The notes under the pieces: generated by a model
Database searches by the model: none
What the model was told of the DNA's origin: nothing
Seen by the model: only the letters and a program-made list of their open reading frames with translations
Assembly (NCBI GenBank): GCA_015501585.1
Contig: JADNRY010000001.1
Location: 496,001 to 560,000 of the forward strand
Origin: Rhodocollybia butyracea
Lineage: Eukaryota; Basidiomycota; Agaricomycetes; Agaricales; Omphalotaceae
DNA: 64,000 bases
Direction of reading: 5' to 3'
Translations under genes and position numbers: made by a program
Shown: positions 25,340 to 37,005 of the stretch, one piece after another
Layout of the letters: each line of letters begins with the position of its first letter
Position numbering within the stretch: position 1 is the stretch's first letter

Positions 25340-26753
25340 CTACACTATCCCGCCCACCATGTCCCATCCCAATTCTTCACATGTCCAACCACCAATCTTG
25401 TCCTCTACCGATGTTTTTTCGTAGTAGCAGAGCGTTCTATGCATGTTGGGCTGAAGATGAAGGTTGTCTATAGCTTCCATGTCTTCTGCAGAGAGCTCGA
25501 TAACCTATAACGAGGTAAACCTTTTTGCTCAGGAGAAATATATACAATAATCTTACAGTGATGTTTGTCTTCATACGCATCTCGTTTCCTGTTTTGGGAA
25601 TAACAATGGTCTTCCTTTGGACACCCCAGCTCAAAAGGACTTGCGCCAAGTCAGCATTCAGCTTATTAGCAAGAGCCTTGATAGTATTGTTATTGAAGAG
25701 ACTGATGGCTTGGTCGGGGCCAGTGGGTTGACCTGAAAAAAACTTGGAAAAAATTGACATTGAACGGTGCGTCGAGGTTTGCTGTCACGAACCTAATGGC
25801 GAATACGCTGTCAGAATAATTCCCTTTGAGTCACAGTAGACCTTCAGGTCATTTTGTGGCAGACATGGATGCATCTCCACCTGATTTATGGGTATGATAC
25901 TGCAATGAGCAAGGAGAATCTCCAGATTCTTAATGGAAAAGTTCGAGACACCAATACTCTTGACTTTACCTGCATTCCTATGTAAGAGCAAAAATGAGGG
26001 GAGTTTCTTTCTCACCGTGCTCTAAAAGTTTCTCCATATCCTTCCAGGTTTCAACAAACGTGGGGCTTTCATCAGGTCGAAAGACGTCTTTCCCCCAGTC
26101 TGGCCAAGAATCTAACGCCATCACTTCAATTATGAGCTCAGGTAAGGAAAAATACGTTCATTCACCAGGCTTTGCAGCTTGGGGCCAATGCATGAGGTAC
26201 AAGTCAATATATTCGCAATTCAGAGTCTTCAAACTTTCCTCAAATGCTTCTTTGACTCTACCGTGATGAGGATTACTGCGAACCGCAGGGAAGAATAAAG
26301 TAATTCGATAAACAGAATTTAACGCACGCCAATTTTGTCGTAACGTAAAGTTCATTTCTCGGTACCTTCGAGTCCCGCATGGCTTGCCCGACTTGTCTTT
26401 CATTGCCTTATAGCCGTCAGAGACGCAGTCTGCATCCGGCCATGTGCATGAAAGAGAACACACCATATCCTGTGGCCTATGATGCACATCAAAGGTGAAT
26501 TAAGGCTGTGTGTATTCGTTGCTTTTACCGTGTCGAAATGGCGATATCCAGTCTAAGATTAGTTATGGGCTTGTTGTCTCTTTATTACAACATCGTACGT
26601 TGATCGCGTTCAAGCACATTTGGTAGGCCTGCTCATCCTCGCCGGGTCTCCCCATCCAACACCTAGAACTAAAGCGAGAGTGTATCACCCCATCCCAATA
26701 GAAGGTATCCTGATACCATTGTTCAACGTGAAAGAAGGGATATTTGCAGCCAT
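25340..26753 (-). CDS. Aldo-keto reductase
   Basis: NADPH-dependent oxidoreductase of the AKR superfamily. The ATG at 26753 gives MAANIPSFTLNNGIRIPSIG. A chain of short exons then encodes EDEQAYQMCLNAIN, TGYRHFDTATGYGNE, VPRNELYVTTKLA, TLNCEYIDLYLMHWPQA, GKVKSIGVSNFSIKNLE, NQVEMHPCLPQNDL, LTAYSPLGS and IVIPKTGN. The catalytic tetrad Asp (HFDT), Tyr (TGYG), Lys (TTKL) and His (LMHW) is complete. The C-terminus ends WDMVGGIV at 25340. The first intron is short (about 26 nt) as read here, so the boundary near 26660-26690 is uncertain. Substrate unknown. Confidence 0.9.
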
Positions 26754-26897
26754 GGAGCAATAAGCAGTGAGAGAGTGGATAGGCGCCCGGTACCAAGGGC
26801 GCGAGTCAACACAAAATTGCGACTCCCAATGGTACTTCTTTCAAAATACGACTCTGCACCAAGTTTCTTTGTTCTCAGCCAGTATCTAAACAAAGTG

Positions 26898-29771
26898 TCA
26901 TGCCATACAAGAAAGTGCCCTACTCGCTTCCTGCATCCTCTCCAACTTCTTGTTCAGTTCTTCACGACAACCAGCAATTTGCGGACTCTCTCGTGCCAGC
27001 TCCTCACAGACAGCCTGTCCATCCTGGGCGTGATGAATATGCAAATTCTTGTAGATTGTCGGCAAAAGATCCCGCTCAATCCCACGAACAAGCTCATAGT
27101 CGATGGCAAGAGGAACAGCATCGGCAAAGCGTTTATAAGCCACTGGTCATGCATAAGGCTAACATACTAATTATAGCAAGACAGGGTACGAACCTTGAAA
27201 GTATGCCCGCACCTCCGCCATGATGTTCAATGCAGGTTCCATCTCGTCCGACGGCAACAACTTGATCAGATCAATGCCTTTCACCCCAGCTATACCAAGC
27301 TGGGCGAGATTGGAGAGTGTCACATTCAATATCGAGCTTGGTGAATGCCGATTCAAACTGGAGACACGTAATGTTTCCACCATCTCTTGGTTTATGTCTT
27401 TGTCACGGCATCCTTTATAGTACGAAAAGAATTTGTCCTTGTAGTCAGCAAGATAGTGCGTGTTTGTGGTGAACGGACGTTGCTCAAGCGCAAGCTGCCA
27501 GCGGATACCGGCCTCAGTAGCCTCGAGGCACTTTTTCATATGTTCTCGCACAATTAGCCTGAATCAAAAAGGTCAAAGTTTATTGAAAGGTCTTGAAAAA
27601 AAAGTTACCGACTTGGTCTGCTGCGCCAACAAACCCTGTCCAAATCCAACAAAGTTTTCTTCGACACGCTTCATGACATAGTTGAGGGTAATCCGGTAAA
27701 CCCGGTCACAGAGGCACTGAGCAGGAGCCTCCCATTGTTTCGTAAATTCACGGATGAATGATTCTTGTACAATGTAGGGGTGGTTCCCAGGAAGTTCACG
27801 AGTGCGCGCACTGCGAGTGTCAACAAAGGTATTAGTAAGAAAGAGACTAAAGGGGTAACGAAAGACTTGCTCCAGTGCACGACGAAGGACTTCATCAACG
27901 TAGATTCTGTCTCCCGTTCCTTGATGTTCGCCAGGTGTATATCCCCCGTCATCCTCATCTTCCTCCTCTCCCTCCTTCTCACCCTCGTCGTCGTCGTCGT
28001 CGTTGTGCTCCTCCTCCTCGTAACCTAGAAAGCCAATCTTTGGTAATGACCTGTTCCTGGCATACCGCTTCTCATAAGGTCTAAATTCTGGCGCGGTACT
28101 CCGAATTTCCCATCGAAATTGTTTGGTTGCAGGCCGAATACTTTGCAGGAGCCCACTTGCATCTGGCGTTCCCTCCAGATGTCGGGAGAGGTCTACGCCA
28201 AAGCTGTGTATCAACGCTGAGATATCGCTCAAAGGATTAGTTGAAGGCGGTTTCGGGAGCTTTTGGAGTTCGGTGCGAATCCTCTGTATATTTGTCTCAA
28301 GTTCTTCATGTATTTGCGGAAGTCTGAGAGAATCAGTTAGTCGCAACGCAAAGGAACATAAAGCTGCATGCACCTTTTCGATATAAGATCCGACAAGATA
28401 CTGCTCAGCCTCTCCACCAGGTTCTTCGTGCGCAGATACCGTTGGTAGATAGTATCTAATTCGCACCAAGGAGATTTCGTAGCAAAAAAACTCGTTCTCC
28501 CTCGAACGGGCCTCAGACCAGGTGATTCCATCCTTCAACTCAATGGAGTTTGGTTGCTTGACACAAAACCAGTTATTCGACAGAGGGTGCACCTCGTTCT
28601 TGATGAACTTGATCCAGCCGGCGTCGTCTCCAGCGGAGATGCGGTCGGGTTTCGTTAGAACACCTATGAGCAATCGTTCAATGGCTGTAAGTGGGGAGAG
28701 CGAGTGAAAAGGCAGGATACATACCAACCGTACGCGCACCCTGAGGGTCAAAGTTTTTTGCCAACTGCAGAGCACCTTGGTTTTGCGGATCAGCTGAGTA
28801 GTAGAGCCATTGAGAATCAGATAACGGAGAACTGGACAGATATAAATTCGAAAGGTGTACTTTCGCAGGAAACGGTCAGAAGAATGATGCAACTGGGTCG
28901 TTTGATATACGACTCAACAAGTCCCTCAACAAGTGGAATATCATTCGTGCTTCCGTCAGAAGTCGATCGAATAAGTCCTATCGTAAAGAAAATGTGCGTT
29001 AGTCCTCTAAAGCATTACGGCAGAAGGATAAGATACCAGGTAAATCACAAAAGGACAGATCAGCAAACCTTGGGTCCGCTGATTTGCAACGACACATAGT
29101 TCGATGAAAACGTCAACCCATTTTCGTTGCTCTCGATATCAATTTCACCTGAAAGGATCTGGTTCCACGGAACGTCTGGGTTCAAAATGGCGTATTGAGC
29201 ACGCTTGATCCGTTTCTCGACAAAGAAGATCCGTTCCTCGACATCTTCTTTGTCGAGGATAACATCCCCGAACTGCTCATTACGGGCACGTCCGAGCGGT
29301 TGGCCATTTTTGTCAGTAATAGTGCGAATAAAGATGACGCATTTCCAAAGGGCAGGAGCCTCGGCATAGGAAAGGCGACACTCAGTTGGACAGCTGGAGG
29401 ACAGAAATCAGATTCTGCAGGTAAGGTTTGACGAAACCCACCGAGTGCACGTCCCAGACGCACGCGGTAAGGTAATACCGGATATAGCTTCAATGAGCGA
29501 AGACTTCCCTGCACTCTGGTTTCCTATAACCGCAATCTGAGGCAAGTCAATATCGATTTGAACACTATGAACATCACAGTCAATGAGGATAGTCACTCTA
29601 TAAAAAAGAACAGTAGCATTACCCAGTAGCATGAAGCTGGTTGACCAGGTCCAACATCCGTCGACGTCCTTTCCCAAGTTGTGCACTCGATAGCCCAACG
29701 CTTATATCGGTGGGGTCAGAATTGACATTGCTAGTGAAATCTGAGTCAATCGAAGATGAACTGTCTGCCAT
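26898..29771 (-). CDS. Dynamin-like GTPase (Mx/dynamin superfamily)
   Basis: Large GTPase of the dynamin superfamily, about 800 residues. The start at 29771 gives [19 protein letters not shown]. The GTPase domain has G1 [19 protein letters not shown], a CTRCP-type switch I (after an intron), DLPGLI as G3 and [10 protein letters not shown] as G4. The stalk contains [19 protein letters not shown] and an acidic insert of about 25 residues rich in Asp and Glu (about 27955-28030), predicted to be disordered. A GED-like C-terminus is visible in [20 protein letters not shown] and [20 protein letters not shown]. There is no PH or proline-rich domain, so it resembles the Mx-like fungal group rather than Vps1 or Dnm1. 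The cellular membrane target is unknown. Confidence 0.9.
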
Positions 29772-30378
29772 GTAGTGGTTCGAAGAAAGAAAGAAAACTG
29801 AGTTCCAGCCACTTCAAACGAAGATTTTATAGTTCTACGCTGAGTGTGAAATGAAACTTTACCGTAGTAGATGCTTAAACAACGTGGCTGATACGTATGT
29901 AAAAGACAAGACAGCTACCCAGGACTTCCAAAAGTCAAAAAGACTTTGTTGCAGCCACAAATGTGACGGTTCTTTTGAGCGATATTGCACCGAACTGCAA
30001 TTCGAGTTGGAGCGACACGGCAAAATAGCAAATATATAGAGAATTTCTACTACATTAACACGGAAAGGATTTCGACCGAAAGAACTTGCGATTCTGAGTC
30101 AGAAGAAAGGAAGGAAGAAAGAAAGGATATTAGCAGTGTGGTCCAAAAGCTAGAAGATCAAGGCTTGCTATGGTTCCTCCTGCCACCTGTACACCAGATC
30201 TGGATACTAAAACTGCGCAGGCTTCTAGAAGATGTAATAACGTACCAGGAAGATGGCTTGTTTCAAGAATCAAGAGACCAACGTACGATATACAGGGGCA
30301 CTTTCCAATGTTGTTACTGTCCCGGATCGACAGAGATGGGGTACTCAATTTGGAGTGAAAAATACGCCTACACGCCAT

Positions 30379-30487
30379 TAGACTCGAACTAGTCCCTGCT
30401 GTAGAGTTGTGATATGAAATCACACTCACCGACACGGCTGATCGTCAGTCATCAAAGTGTCGACAAGAAACTACTCGCTCGAATCTA
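30379..30487. mobile_element. 109-bp MITE, copy 2 of family M1, with 9-bp TSD
   Basis: The element starts TAGACTCGAACTAGTC and its reverse-complemented end reads TAGATTCGAGCGAG, giving imperfect terminal inverted repeats of about 14-16 bp. It is flanked by a direct 9-bp repeat ACACGCCAT at 30370-30378 and 30488-30496. TSD length and lack of coding capacity suit a Mutator-like (MULE) MITE. Confidence 0.8.
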
Positions 30488-30700
30488 ACACGCCATTGTC
30501 GAATTCGGAAAAGCTGTTTAAACGCCCGTTAGTTATGCCTGCCGTGTGAACTTCGTTTACAAAGTCATCTATTATGTACAAGTACAAGTAGGAGGGTGAG
30601 TTTACTGTACCATTATGTAGGAGACTGTACTTAGTGATTAGTAGCGGAAACTTCCAGAAATAACGTGCGAGGGCCGATCAGCACAATGTGGGTGAAGCCG

Positions 30701-30719
30701 TTCCAGCACTGTGCTGGAA
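30701..30719. repeat. Perfect 19-bp palindrome
   Basis: TTCCAGCAC-T-GTGCTGGAA is a perfect inverted repeat with a one-base centre. The flanks GCCG and CGGC extend it imperfectly. It could be a dimeric regulator site or a small hairpin; nothing else supports a function. Confidence 0.5.
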
Positions 30720-31012
30720 AGCGGCCACCTGGTCAACGACAGGCCGACTCGATGTAGGCCGATTCAGTCCGATTTCAAGTTTTGGGAGTCGAGGTCAAGC
30801 GAGGTCACATTGCAATAGGGCTGTCGTTTTTATCTTGATTCGCTTGATACATAATTGATAAGCTAAATTACCCCTTCCTCATGGGCACAGTAACAGAAAG
30901 CCAAACGAAGTTGGCAAAAAATACGTAACGGAGAGCATGAACAACACCAGTTATATGGCCACTATATTCCCGTCAGCTTACGAGTACATTACTCTATATT
31001 TCACAATGCATA

Positions 31013-34000
31013 TCATCGCCCAGGCCCATAACCTCCATACTGCTGCTGCTGCTGTTGAGGCGGTGGTGGCGGAAACCCTTGGTATCCACCCGGGTGCGAA
31101 TCATACCCACCAAAGCTCGATTGCTGCTGCGGTGGAGGATGAGAACCATATGCGGCCCCATAGTTTGGTTGTTGTTGTTGTTGAGGTGGTGGGGGCCCAT
31201 ATCCTGTATATTGCTGCTGGGACGGCTGTTGATAATTCTGGTATGCAGGCTGTTGTTGTTGTTGTTGTTGTTGTTGTTGCTGCTGCTGCTGCTGTGGTTG
31301 TTGTGAGGGTGGAGGAGGAGGTGCAGATGCACTTCCGTACGAGTACTGTTGCTGATGTTGTTGAGGGGGAGGTGGCGGTGGAGTAGATGAGTTGAACATC
31401 CCGAGGCTGCCATACGGGTCGGTCGGAGGCCTGGGGGGAGGGGAGACGAGAACGTATTACCACCATATTGCGATGGAGGCTGAGGTGACTGTTCGGGCCG
31501 TTGATAAGAGTACGAAGACTGATGTATAGGCGGCGGAGGCGGAGGGAGTCCTGCTGGTGCTGGACTGGACGGATATGACGGTTGGGAGGAAGGAGGTTGT
31601 GTCGGAGGCGGCGGAAAGTATGATGGTTGTCGTTGTCCTGGCCCACCGGTACCCGAACGTCCGGGTGGTGCTGCAGGTGATGAGTGTGAGTAGGAAGACG
31701 CTGTGGGGGCACTTGACCTGTCGGAGGTGTAGGAGTATTTCTCCACTGCGTCGGGGCCCAGAAGAATGTAAGCTCATCGACGCCATAGATGAACGCAGGT
31801 CGGTAGACGGAGGTGGAGGAGGCAAAGGTGGTTTCGCAGCCAATGGCGGAGGAGCTGAACCACTTCCTGCAGAACCAGAAAACGAAAGCCGTTTCTCCAC
31901 CTCCAGCTGACGGACTAACCCCTCCCGCTCTGTCGCTCGTCCCGAGACGTACGACTTGACATTCCTCCGTAGAGTACCCGCGAGATCAGTGAGTTCGTTG
32001 TAAAAGTTTAGGCCCTTGCTGTAGCCGCATTAGCATGCGTGGGCATCGATAAAAAAGCTCTTACTCACGCAAGCCCGTCACGAACTTCCATATAGCCTTC
32101 TCGGGCTCTCGAGAATCTCATGACAGTCTCCTTCTTGCGTTTCTCCCGCTCTTCCCATTTACGAGCTCCCGCACCTCGACTACCAATTTCTCTCAACTTC
32201 TTCCACAAAGCGCCGATTTCCTGCAAAGTTCCTTCTTGATGGTGGAAGGTAGCTGACAGACGCTGTTGGTACGGGCGGAATTTCTCAAGCTCGGCGGCGA
32301 AGAGGGCAGGTTCGACACTGCTATTACGCCTGTTCAGGAGAAGCAGATGCGAAACATCATCGGTTTGAATCTACAGGAATAATCAGCTGACGCGCGCTTG
32401 AAAAATACTGGGAAAATACCTTTTCCTTGAGATCCTTCAAAATTTCACTCCGCTCTCTTGAAATTTTGTTCAATTTTCCAAGTCTCTCATCAATCTCCGA
32501 AAACCATACCCCCAATTCTGGATCTCTCTTCAGAGTCGTCTCCATCTGCACCAACATCCAGATCCAGCAAGTTCTCTGAGCCCGCACCTCTTTCTGTGCT
32601 AGCTCTAAACACATCCTCAACATCTCTACTCATTAGTAGCCCGATGTCCTGTCTCACTGCATTCCAGAGGGTCATAACCTGACCATCCGACGACGCTGCC
32701 GCCTCTAGGCTACCGAAATGCGATTTAAGCTCTTCTCGAAAAGATTTGGTGTAGCCCGCAGAAGGGTTCTGTGTCCATTTGTGATCGTACTTGACCCTCA
32801 TCATCTCGCAATCCCTCGATTCTGATTCGAGTTCTTTTGAGATTTCATCCAACTCCTTCTTCACGGTCTCCTTCTTCCGAGCAAGCTGGCCTAATAGCGT
32901 CTCGACGGGCTCCCGACCTTCGATGAGGGAAATGTCTTCCTTCCACCTACGTACATCGATGGGTACCTCATCTTCTCCGCCTACTTCGCCTTCGGCCATA
33001 GCCCGGAACCGCGTCAAGCCGTCCTTGACACCCATCATATCTAATGCGGAACGCGCCTCGCCTTCAGCTCCCTCTGATTTCTCCACCTCTCCTCGAACGA
33101 GCTTGGCTTTTTCCTCAGAGTACACTGAAGCACTTTCGTGCACACTGAGCGGTACAAGCCGGATAAAAATGTCTGGTCCAATTGTCTTTTGCACCTCTGG
33201 TGTTCCATAGACTTCCTGGATAGGGACTGGTGTTGCCACGGAAAACTTCTCAATGGCAGGAAGTGATTCTGGGTTAGGCAGGACTGCATTGTAGATCAAG
33301 TCGTTCTCGCGTGTGGCTTCGGCTTTGCGATCGGTGCATAGCGAGAGGTGAGCTTTCATACGCTCGACGAGTGAGGAGCCGGCATCGGAAGGTAGAGTTG
33401 GCGAGAGGGTAGAGACAAAGCAGAATTGAAGGTACCAGCTAGCCTAGAAGCCTCTTTGGCGTTGGTCTCGGCGATGGTATATCTAGCGAGGGCATCACCA
33501 TGTTTTCCGACAGCGTCATCAGCCATACCACGGTAGAAGTTAGATAGAGAGACAAAGTATTTCGCTTTGACCTATGCATAGTTAGTCGCAATCGCGGTAA
33601 ATATTTGCACAATTTACCTGAATCAAAGTGACCCAATTCCGGTCGAATATACCTTTACCCATGAATTCCTTGACATGCTCCACCAAAGCAGTGTACATTG
33701 ATGCCGCTTGGGAGCCGACTTTGGATACGAGCGCGGCGTTCTTCTTCTCATCTGTGCATTTTTCGAAAAACACCTCGGTTGCCTGTGCCAGGATGACTGC
33801 TACTAAGAATTTAACGACCTCTCTGCTTAAATCAGTCGAAGGGGCGTGAAGAAAGTTATCGTTGATATAAGTAAGCATTCCCGCGCAGGTTTTAAAGTAG
33901 TAGAACGCGCGTTTGATTCCTTCGGGATCTGATCTACTCTGTGAAGCTGCGATGGCAGAGTGTGTGCCAGCGATTTGGAACAAGATGGAGGCTTTTTCGA

Positions 34001-34365
34001 AGGCAATGGAAGTTTGTGTGGTAAGCTTGTTCGTAAAAGCGTCTCTCCAAGGAAACGTCACTCGGATCTCTGAAAACCGCAGCTCAAGCAATTCAAGCTG
34101 GCCAAAGTACTTGTATAACAGGTCCCTGGCTGAGTTGTCGTTTATAACACAATGCATTTAGAGATGGTTGTGAAATACCTGTTGAATCGCTGCCAGCACC
34201 TCGTACAGCGTCCTGTCTACATCTTTGCAGAGAAGCACATTCTGTAGCATAATTATCAGGGCCTTCTCCGTAAGATTGGGCGATGAGATTGCGAATTGGT
34301 GTTGTCCAGTCGACTTCGTCTGTGGATTTGCGAGGTATTGAGACCATGGGCGATTGGTGTGCCAT
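31013..34365 (-). CDS. Bro1-domain protein (ALIX / Bro1 / PalA-Rim20 family)
   Basis: ESCRT-associated scaffold acting in endosomal sorting or ambient-pH signalling. The ATG at 34365 gives MAHQSPMVSIPRKSTDEVDW. The Bro1 domain includes DLLYKYFGQLELLELRF, FPWRDAFTNKLTTQTSIAFE, KASILFQIAGTHSAIAA and FYYFKTCAGMLTYINDNFLH. The V-shaped coiled-coil domain follows (TIGPDIFIRLVPLSVHESAS, YSEEKAKLVRGEVE, later LYNELTDLAGTLRRNV-like sequence at about 32000). The C-terminal tail is proline- and glutamine-rich, with pure Gln runs encoded by a CAR microsatellite. Two introns in the tail, about 31748-31796 and another ending near 31400-31430, are needed to keep one frame; exact joins are uncertain. Bro1 versus Rim20 orthology needs a tree. 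Confidence 0.9.
31248..31296. repeat. Trinucleotide microsatellite encoding polyglutamine
   Basis: A run of TTG then CTG triplets on the plus strand (CAA/CAG on the coding minus strand) gives about 16 consecutive Gln in the Bro1-domain protein tail. Copy number is likely variable among strains. Confidence 0.85.
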
Positions 34366-34466
34366 TTTTGAGGCAACAAAAATGGTGGTAAAGAAAGAAC
34401 AGATATAGCAACACTGCGCTTGATGTCGTCACTGCATTATTCCTCACTCAATTGCCGTACATCATC

Positions 34467-34968
34467 ATGTCTTCAACAAAACCAGTTTCCAGCGAAGACA
34501 TTCTCGGCCAAAAGGTGCTCTTTATCTTTTTATTCACGGATTTGCTTTACTAACCAAAATGTTCTTAGTATGACCGCTGTTGTAAGTCTATTTTGTATTT
34601 CCGGAAACTTACGGGGAAACTTACGGTTGAACTCTTTGGGCTGTATTAGTGGCAGATTTCGTTGTTAAAGCGTACGTGCTATAGCTTGCTGTATAGTTTT
34701 CCTCAACTTCTCAATAAATATACAGAGGTGTAGGCTTTAGCGCAGGCGTTGTTGCATCCGTCATTTTCTTTCGGCGTTAGTTCATCATCTTCCTTGAACT
34801 CGACCGCTGTTCTCATCGGTTTCCTTACTTCCAGGACGCACATGGCCAATTGCTCTCTCCACTGGTTTCGGCGCCGGAGCTGCATATGCAGACTGCGACC
34901 GTTCGTTTAATCCTGCCAGAGTACCTGGCACGCGAATCATTCCTGCTCCAGTATCCGAGGCCAAGTAG
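34467..34968 (+). CDS. MIC10: MICOS complex subunit Mic10
   Basis: Inner mitochondrial membrane protein that shapes crista junctions. Five exons (34467-34514, 34569-34581, 34650-34671, 34726-34775, 34835-34968) total 267 nt and give 88 residues. The N-terminus reads MSSTKPVSSEDILGQKYDRC. Two transmembrane hairpin segments follow with glycine motifs: GVGFSAGVVASVIFF, then RRR, then GFGAGAAYADCDRSFNP in the second. The C-terminus ends RIIPAPVSEAK. Length and topology match Mic10/MINOS1. In the first helix one Gly of the usual GxGxGxG pattern is replaced (GVGFSAG). Exons 2 and 3 are only 13 and 22 nt. It is divergent from the Bro1 gene, with about 100 bp between start codons. Confidence 0.93.
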
Positions 34969-35777
34969 AATTATCGAGATTCTGGCGATTCTTTACAAAC
35001 ACAAAAAGGAGGTTAATAGAGAGAGGCTCGGAGTGAATAGAGAAGCAGGAAATTCCATTGGCATCCTCTTGAGTTCTACGCATAATTCTACACAGAACCA
35101 ATGATTATCCAGCATATGTTATCTGCTACGAATTCTGTATTCCTCAGGGGCAGTATATTATTTTCCCGTGCTGGTCGTTATCTTTGTCTCGAGTAGCTAC
35201 AAACTCGGCCGCAAACACACGTTTCTCTGCTCCGACATTTTAAAACGAGCTCGACGTGGATTGTGTTGGTTATTCTGATGTCGGAGGTGGTCTAGGAAAT
35301 TTCTTCTGAGGTTCCTCAAGGACTAGACGTTTGTACAGCACATCTGAAGAAAAACGATGGACGGATAGTTGAGCAGGTGGAAATTGAAGGAAAGATATAC
35401 TGACATCCGGTCACCACAATCATTGGAAATGTTGCCAGCATGACTCGTACTCGTCGCTGTTGTAGAGTTAGAGGTGGTCTTGGAGGAAGAGGGGGAGTAA
35501 ACATAGGAAGGACGAAGGAAGTTTGAGTAAAGACTCGGCCCGGCGACCATCAAGAACCTTTCGAAGTGCTATCGGTTTTGGATGAATTGAGCGACTCGAG
35601 TTCTCCAAATCCTTGTGCACGGCTGCAAGGATATGTTACATGATTCTCAAAAATGTGTCGAGTCGATGTGGAAGCTCATTTTGATAGTATCCTAAGAAAA
35701 CTACATAAAGTATCATCTTTCAAAAACAAAACATTCTCTGTCCGGATCCTGTACACAGCGCTGCGACTTGCATATAT
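34969..35777 (-). other. Intergenic with a weak candidate small gene
   Basis: On the minus strand a frame from 35553 (MMVAGPSLYSNFLRPSYVYS) is Ser/Thr-rich. A downstream stretch at about 35278-35343 reads LYKRLVLEEPQKKFPRPPP before a stop. A single intron could join them into a protein of about 70 residues, but the donor is weak and no family is recognised. I see nothing else here. Confidence 0.25.
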
Positions 35778-37005
35778 TCATATATGTTCATCTTCCACGT
35801 TGTCAAACCACGGATGATTTATCAGGTCTGCGGGTTTGGCCCGCTCGTGTGGACGTAGCCTTAGCATCGATCCCAGTAAGTCGGCTGTGTGGGGAACTTC
35901 TGCGCCTTCGATCCGTAATTCGAGAATATCCTTTAGCGTGATAGGGTAATATGTCGTATCGAGGCGTAAAGAACCTTGATTGGGATTATAGAGTCAGTCG
36001 GTGTGAAACTCAAAGCGCAAGTATGAGTGGGATAGCACACCATCATTATAAAACCACCTGCGCCAATTCTTTCCAGTTTTCACAACGTCGCACGAGAATT
36101 CACCCAGGAGTTCAATGATCTGGATGAGATGAGATTCTTCGGGCGTAAGACCCAATTCAACTGTTTGGAAGAATGGATCGAAAAGACTTTCCCCGGTAAT
36201 GAGTTCGTAAAGCTATGGAGTGATTATTCGGGGTCCTACGAATAATCAACAATGAAACCAACTTACTACGCATCCTAGAGTCCATAGATCTGCGCTCATA
36301 CTCTGGGGGGCATCTAGGAGGGTTTCCGGCGGACGCATACCAAACCTATCACAAAAAGGATCATGGCGAGGTGGACGGCCTGGAGTGGGAATAAGCAAGA
36401 AGCACGATAATACTGCTCTCCTGAAACGATTACTCGCCTATCTCTGAGCAGCACAATCTAAAAAGAATCGGCGCTGATGATGAATCGGGAACTACTGCTG
36501 TATCTACGTTGAACAAATGCGTTTCAGCGTCCGACATTTCAGATGACTGAAGTATCGTGTGTTGTGATTGCCCGTCTCCATAAAATTGCGATATCAGCGT
36601 CTTCATGTCCCGCGGCGATATAAGGATGTTGTCCGGATTAATGTCTGCAAAGACAATCAGACAGCCCCCTCGACATATTGAAGGAGTCGTACCTCCGTGC
36701 GCCTTTCCTCGTGTTCCGTGCAAGTTTGCCAAGTCTCGGAGAACATCCCTTGCAATACGCTTCACAAGATGAATGGGAAGTTGATCTCCGATATGTGCAC
36801 ACAAGTCCCCGACGGATGCATACCGCTCACCAGGGTTCTGCGAGTCCCAAACATGTCCGGGAAGGTAGATATCAGGCTGGAAGAGCGTCTGCTTTGGATA
36901 GTCATACTGTGCCCCTCGCCGGTGCTTTGTGGCAATGCCCAAGGCGAATAAGTTGAGGAATTTTTTGACCTTGTGAGAAATTTTTTTGGATGTGGTGAGT
37001 GACAT
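35778..37005 (-). CDS. SRPK-like kinase homologue lacking the N-lobe
   Basis: Protein kinase-fold protein resembling the expanded SRPK-like kinases of mushrooms, but reduced. The start at 37005 gives MSLTTSKKISHKVKKFLNLF. The first kinase element seen is already the C-lobe: LPIHLVKRIARDVLRDLANL, then HGDINPDNILI across an intron at about 36658-36707. Next are FGMRPPETLLDAPQSMSADL, WTLGCVLYELITGESLFDPF and a C-terminal RPHERAKPADLINHPWF. The glycine loop and VAIK lysine are absent and no DFG is found where expected. The HxD aspartate remains. It is therefore probably a pseudokinase or a truncated gene; no N-lobe was found in the next 500 bp upstream. Stop at 35778. Confidence 0.72.

Larger units (their letters stand above)
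29772..31012. other. Intergenic with one MITE and a palindrome
   Basis: No gene is supported. It contains the M1 MITE copy at 30379-30487 and a perfect 19-bp palindrome at 30701-30719. The remainder is the dynamin 5' flank and Bro1-gene 3' flank. Confidence 0.45.

Noticed and set aside
31055..31306. Leucine- and valine-rich plus-strand frames opposite the Bro1 tail
   Set aside because: They are complements of CAA/CAG and CCN repeats.
30994..31746. 250-codon frame ending at 30994 as the Bro1 C-terminus
   Set aside because: Past about 31430 it loses the Pro/Gln character, while the frame ending GGYGPGR at 31013 keeps it.
31400..31760. Frameshift in the Bro1-domain gene
   Set aside because: Introns with acceptable donors and acceptors and the correct lengths account for both frame changes.
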